9,275 nt of DNA from an uncultured Saprospiraceae bacterium. Lineage in GTDB: Bacteria; Bacteroidota; Bacteroidia; Chitinophagales; Saprospiraceae. The notes below the pieces were generated by a model that was not told where the DNA came from, searched no databases, and worked only from the letters and a program-made list of their open reading frames with translations. Each line of letters opens with the position of its first letter. Position 1 is the stretch's first letter. A program made the position numbers and the translations under genes. The DNA lies in contig CAKZUM010000131.1 of assembly GCA_937921525.1 (NCBI GenBank), positions 1-9,275 on the forward strand, in the 5' to 3' direction. Below, piece after piece: positions 6,173 through 9,275 of this stretch.

Positions 6173-6657
6173 GGGGTAAAAATCGCTATTTTTTGGAAAC
6201 AAACTTTCATTTGAGGTAATAAACTCCTATTTTTAGCCTGTTGATTCTGCCTTTCCTTTTTCAATCTGAGTTTGAGACAACTTTTACCAATATTGGATTT
6301 ATTCATAGCACTTTGGGTTGGCTAATTTTACTAGTCATGTAATACCAGTGTTTAATTAAATTAGGTTATCTTAAAATTAGATAGCCCTTCTTTACGTTAA
6401 GTAAGTAACAGTCAAACAATTAGCTTGTTATAATGTTATTTATACACACTACTGGATATTGTTTAGAGCAGAGAGCAGAGAATAGAGACGTATTTCGTCA
6501 GAGAACGATGAAATTTCGTTGTTTTTTAAACGAAATCTGTCTCTATTCTCTGCTCTCGGTTCTCTGCTCTTCAAAATGTCCAGTAATGTATTATTTATAA
6601 TAACCAGAGGAGGAGAAAACCTTCCAGTATATTATTCACAATTCAGACAGCAATACT
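6173..6657. other. Non-coding divergent intergenic region
   Basis: This 485-bp AT-rich gap separates the divergent binding-protein (-) and envelope-protein (+) genes and should hold both promoters. I see no credible gene and no clear match to the Bacteroidota promoter pattern (TAnnTTTG). The single motif TACGTTAAG at 6393-6401 fits the LytTR half-site consensus but has no convincing partner at 21 bp. Nested inverted repeat C occupies 6451-6584. A purine run AGAGGAGGAG (6606-6615) lies about 43 nt before the envelope-protein ATG, too far to serve it as a ribosome binding site. Confidence 0.6.
6451..6584. repeat. Nested inverted repeat C, 134 bp
   Basis: Arms from outside in: ACTGGA (6451-6456) with TCCAGT (6579-6584); AGAGCAGAGA (6465-6474) with 6561-6570; a perfect 19-bp arm GAGAGCAGAGAATAGAGAC (6471-6489) with 6539-6557; and ATTTCGT (6492-6498) with ACGAAAT (6530-6536). 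The left arm reuses overlapping AGAGCAG units while the right arm has them separated by CGG, so the second and third arm pairs overlap by 4 nt on the left. The loop contains a smaller AACGA/TCGTT hairpin (6504-6508 with 6516-6520). It lies in the 5' upstream region of the envelope-protein gene, ending 73 nt before its ATG. Confidence 0.85.
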
Positions 6658-9275
6658 ATGAGATTACCTCAAATCATTTACGGGGTACTAATTGGTTTAT
6701 TTTTAATTCCAATTACGGGATTTAGCCAAAAAGGACTTTTAGAGAAAGCGAACAAACAGTATGAGCTTCATAATTTTAAAGAAGCGATTACCACCTACCA
6801 ACGCTACATAAAAACAGATAGAAATAATATTATAGCCAAAGGAAGATTGGCGAGTAGCCTTCGATTTCTTGGTCGACAAAAAGAAGCTCTTCGCTGGTAT
6901 AAAGAGATAGGCTTTGCTGGAAAAGATTATCCAGACTTCCAATTCCAACATGCTCTTTTATTAAAGGAAATGGGGGATTATAAAGGGGCTAGAAAACTAT
7001 TTCTCAATTATGCGGAGAAAAACCCAGATGTTGGAATGCACTTTGCCGAAAGTTGTACAATTGCTATTGAAAAACAGAATGCTCCTTCCACTTATGAAAT
7101 TGTTCAAGAATATGTGAGTAGCGATGCTGCCGATTTTGGACCCGCTTTCTTTGGGGATGGGGTAGTATATAGCTCCTCTAGGATTGATTATAGTGCAAAA
7201 GATAAGCAAAGGGATGATCTCAATCAGTTATTTATCGCTAATATTGATTTCAATGGTAATTTAGGAAATCCACAATTATTTCACCAAAGATTTAAGGGAT
7301 TCAACGAAGGGCCAATATCTTATTCCCCTGATGGAAAATGGGTAGCTATAACAAAAAATAATTTTATTGATGGAGTTCGTCAGATTCCTGAAGCAGGATT
7401 GAATTTAAACATCTTTATTGCAGAGGTACTACCTAACGGAGAGTGGCAAAGAGAGGTGTTTTTTCCATTCAATGGCACTAGTTTTTCAACAGGTTATCCT
7501 TCTTTTTCTCCAGATGGCAATTCACTATATTTTGCTTCTGATAGACCAGACGGGTTTGGAGGTTTCGATTTATTCGTATCTCATCGTTCTGGTGATACTT
7601 GGACTACACCAGAAAATCTAGGCCCAACTGTTAATACGAAAGGCAACGAGATTACACCATTTTATAATGGAGTAGATTTGTTTTTTGCATCTGACTGGCA
7701 TCAAGGAATGGGTGGCTTCGATGTATTTCGAGCTGGTTCTAATGGCACTTATTGGGATAGAGTATATAATTTAGATACTCAGATCAATTCTCCTAAAGAT
7801 GACTACGGATTTATTTTCGATAATGGTCGAAATATCGGTTATTTAGTATCTAACAGAGATGGGGGAAAGGGAAAAGAAGATATTTATAAAGTAACTAAAA
7901 ATGCCAACTACGCTGGTAATAGTGGTGGTAACTACGGTGACGGTCAAAATAATGGTGGCAACTATGGCGGTGGTCAGAATAATGGCGGTCAGAACAATGG
8001 TGGCAATTATGGAGGCGGTCAAAACAATGGCGGTAATTACGGCGGTGGTCAAAACAACAGCAGTAACTATAATCCTTACCCAACTGTTGCAAGATCCTTA
8101 CCCATTATCGTATTGGATGAGTATAGTATGCGTCCAATTGCCAATGCAGAGGTTGACATGACACCGTGTAATTTGCAGAGGTACTATACCGATAACAGAG
8201 GTAGAGTGACTTTAAATATTCCAGCAGGACTTAATTGTGAAGTTTACATCCGTCAGAATGGATATATTACTGGAGCCTTACAGATTTCTGGCAATAGCCT
8301 ACAAGGAGTACAAAGTCAACAAGTACTATTGAGAAGTGGAACAGGTATTCCACCAGTTGTCAACAATAACAATAACAACAACTATCCTCCTGTAACAAAT
8401 CCACCAGCAACTAATAATAATCTAATTTTAGGAAGAGTCTTTGATCCTGCAAATAATAGCGGTATTGAGGGAGTTTATATTAAAGCAGTCAATCAATCTA
8501 CAGGTTCAATACTAGAAACATCGACAGCAGTTACAGGCGAATATAATCTGACCTTACGGCCTAATTCTACTTATTTGATTACCTACTCTCTGGCAGGCTT
8601 TAAAGGAGCTACAAAATCAGTAACAATAGGAAATATAGTAGATACCAATTTATTAGGTGGAACATCCATGCAATATGTGGGAGGTAGTGGTGTAGCAACG
8701 AATGTACCATCCACTGGCACCGTAGAAACTAGTAAGGGAGGTAGTAGCATTGTTTCAACAGAAACAGGTATGGCTGGATATTCTGTTCAAGTAGCGGCAT
8801 TTAAATCTTCTGATAAAGCTGACTTTAATAAGTTTAGAAACCTAGGCTCTCATGGAAATGTGTACAATCGCTATGAAGGTAATACAACAAAAGTAAGGGT
8901 AGGTGTTTTTGCTACTAGAGCAGAGGCAGCAGCAGCAGTCGCAAGTATCAAGTCAAAAGGCTATCGGGATGCGTTTATTACCACAGAATTGAAAGATGGA
9001 CTAGGAGAAGGTATTGTATTGAATGGAACGAATGTTGGAACTGCTGTGAATACTAGTACGAATACAAGCGCACCAGCTACAACAGCAAGTACAGCAGCAG
9101 GAGGAATCTATAAAGTTAGATTAGCTTCCTATAGAAATCCTAAGTTCTTTAACCCTGCAAAAGTCAACGGTTTAGGTACTATAGAAGAACAAGTCAAAGC
9201 ACCTTGGACGATTATGTTGTTGACTGGTTATCCAAATTTGAGTGAAGCTATTTTCGCTAAAAATAATGCAATTAA
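6658..9275 (+). CDS. PorE-like TPR/PD40/CRD/SPOR envelope protein, 3'-truncated by window edge
   Basis: At least 872 residues, open at the window end. A Sec signal peptide (1-23, ending GFS before Gln24) exports it; there is no lipobox Cys. Domains in order: TPR-like helical repeats (about 25-145); a PD40/WD40-like beta-propeller (about 155-412) with blade motifs YSPDGK (222-227), FSPDGN (283-288), GGFDLF (301-306) and GGFDVF (352-357); a Gly/Asn/Gln repeat linker (422-472); a carboxypeptidase-regulatory-like beta domain (about 480-560); an Asn/Pro-rich linker; a second such domain (590-665); a SPOR domain (707-778, starting GYSVQVAAF); a Thr/Ala/Ser linker; and the start of a second SPOR domain (from 817, IYKVRLASY). 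TPR-PD40-CRD is the arrangement of the type IX secretion protein PorE, which ends in an OmpA-like domain; here SPOR domains, which bind denuded peptidoglycan, take that place. A periplasmic anchoring role is inferred. The ATG at 6658 is the only start that fits the signal peptide. Confidence 0.9.
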   Translation, partial: MRLPQIIYGVLIGLFLIPITGFSQKGLLEKANKQYELHNFKEAITTYQRYIKTDRNNIIAKGRLASSLRFLGRQKEALRWYKEIGFAGKDYPDFQFQHALLLKEMGDYKGARKLFLNYAEKNPDVGMHFAESCTIAIEKQNAPSTYEIVQEYVSSDAADFGPAFFGDGVVYSSSRIDYSAKDKQRDDLNQLFIANIDFNGNLGNPQLFHQRFKGFNEGPISYSPDGKWVAITKNNFIDGVRQIPEAGLNLNIFIAEVLPNGEWQREVFFPFNGTSFSTGYPSFSPDGNSLYFASDRPDGFGGFDLFVSHRSGDTWTTPENLGPTVNTKGNEITPFYNGVDLFFASDWHQGMGGFDVFRAGSNGTYWDRVYNLDTQINSPKDDYGFIFDNGRNIGYLVSNRDGGKGKEDIYKVTKNANYAGNSGGNYGDGQNNGGNYGGGQNNGGQNNGGNYGGGQNNGGNYGGGQNNSSNYNPYPTVARSLPIIVLDEYSMRPIANAEVDMTPCNLQRYYTDNRGRVTLNIPAGLNCEVYIRQNGYITGALQISGNSLQGVQSQQVLLRSGTGIPPVVNNNNNNNYPPVTNPPATNNNLILGRVFDPANNSGIEGVYIKAVNQSTGSILETSTAVTGEYNLTLRPNSTYLITYSLAGFKGATKSVTIGNIVDTNLLGGTSMQYVGGSGVATNVPSTGTVETSKGGSSIVSTETGMAGYSVQVAAFKSSDKADFNKFRNLGSHGNVYNRYEGNTTKVRVGVFATRAEAAAAVASIKSKGYRDAFITTELKDGLGEGIVLNGTNVGTAVNTSTNTSAPATTASTAAGGIYKVRLASYRNPKFFNPAKVNGLGTIEEQVKAPWTIMLLTGYPNLSEAIFAKNNAI
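7924..8058 (+). repeat. 30-nt tandem repeat encoding GGNYGGGQNN units
   Basis: In-frame coding repeat of the envelope protein: GGNYGDGQNN, GGNYGGGQNN, a half unit GGQNN, then GGNYGGGQNN twice (residues 423-467), followed by a degenerate SSNYNPYP. Codons vary between units (GGT/GGC/GGA, AAT/AAC), so the array is not a very recent expansion, but the half unit suggests slippage or unequal crossover. It forms a flexible hydrophilic spacer between the propeller and the first regulatory-like domain. Open frames on the opposite strand here are artefacts of the repeat. Confidence 0.9.

Noticed and set aside
6393..6401. TACGTTAAG as a LytTR site for the envelope-protein gene
   Set aside because: A single half-site of this degenerate consensus is expected several times by chance in a window this size and no good partner lies 21 bp away.
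6606..6615. AGAGGAGGAG as a strong Shine-Dalgarno sequence
   Set aside because: It lies about 43 nt before the ATG, there is no start codon at proper distance in a long frame, and Bacteroidota rarely use such sites.
6519..6725. 67-codon open frame starting in repeat C and running into the envelope-protein gene
   Set aside because: It begins in the palindrome loop, has no family features and overlaps the signal-peptide coding region in another frame.
7843..8161. Three overlapping open frames on both strands across the repeat region
   Set aside because: They are low-complexity translations of the 30-nt tandem repeat in other frames; the true frame is the continuous envelope-protein gene.

Overview
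The window looks like chromosomal DNA from a Bacteroidota member, most likely a Saprospiria-type (Lewinella/Haliscomenobacter-like) organism. The evidence is a LytS/LytTR two-component pair, a signal peptide ending just before Gln, a TPR/PD40/carboxypeptidase-regulatory envelope protein of the type IX secretion PorE style, genes without Shine-Dalgarno sequences at their starts, an AT-rich composition, and intergenic GC-rich palindromic repeats. The phylum is inferred from gene content with good confidence; the family is a guess.

Layout. 1-699 (+) is the 3' part of menB (menaquinone synthesis). 691-877 is a head-to-head pair of REP-like palindromic repeats lying between two convergent transcripts. 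955-3508 (-) is a tight three-gene operon read right to left: a lipoprotein of unknown function, a 4-TM LytS-type histidine kinase (overlapping the lipoprotein gene by 8 nt), and a LytTR response regulator (3 nt gap). A 13-nt direct repeat with 21-bp periodicity upstream of the operon (3570-3603) resembles a LytTR binding site. 3660-3772 holds a third copy of the REP-like element, running into the stop codon of a FAD-dependent oxidoreductase (3761-4816, -). 4817-5392 has no gene but carries two large nested inverted repeats, one of which folds into two hairpins with mutually complementary loops. 5393-6172 (-) is a BtuF/TroA-like helical-backbone binding protein without a signal peptide. 6173-6657 is non-coding and holds a third nested inverted repeat of 134 bp. 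6658-9275 (+) is a large secreted or periplasmic multidomain protein (TPR, PD40 propeller, Gly/Asn/Gln repeat linker, two carboxypeptidase-regulatory-like domains, at least two SPOR domains), open at the window edge.

How it fits together. The protein-coding genes belong to recognisable families and there is no phage, plasmid, CRISPR or transposase gene. The lipoprotein-kinase-regulator operon is probably one signalling unit. The other genes look like separate transcription units. The most unusual content is non-coding: four sites of elaborate palindromic repeat (three sequence families of nested inverted repeats plus the REP-like family), two of which reach into the terminal codons of neighbouring genes. 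The large envelope protein resembles PorE but has SPOR domains where PorE has its OmpA-like peptidoglycan-binding domain, as far as the visible part shows.
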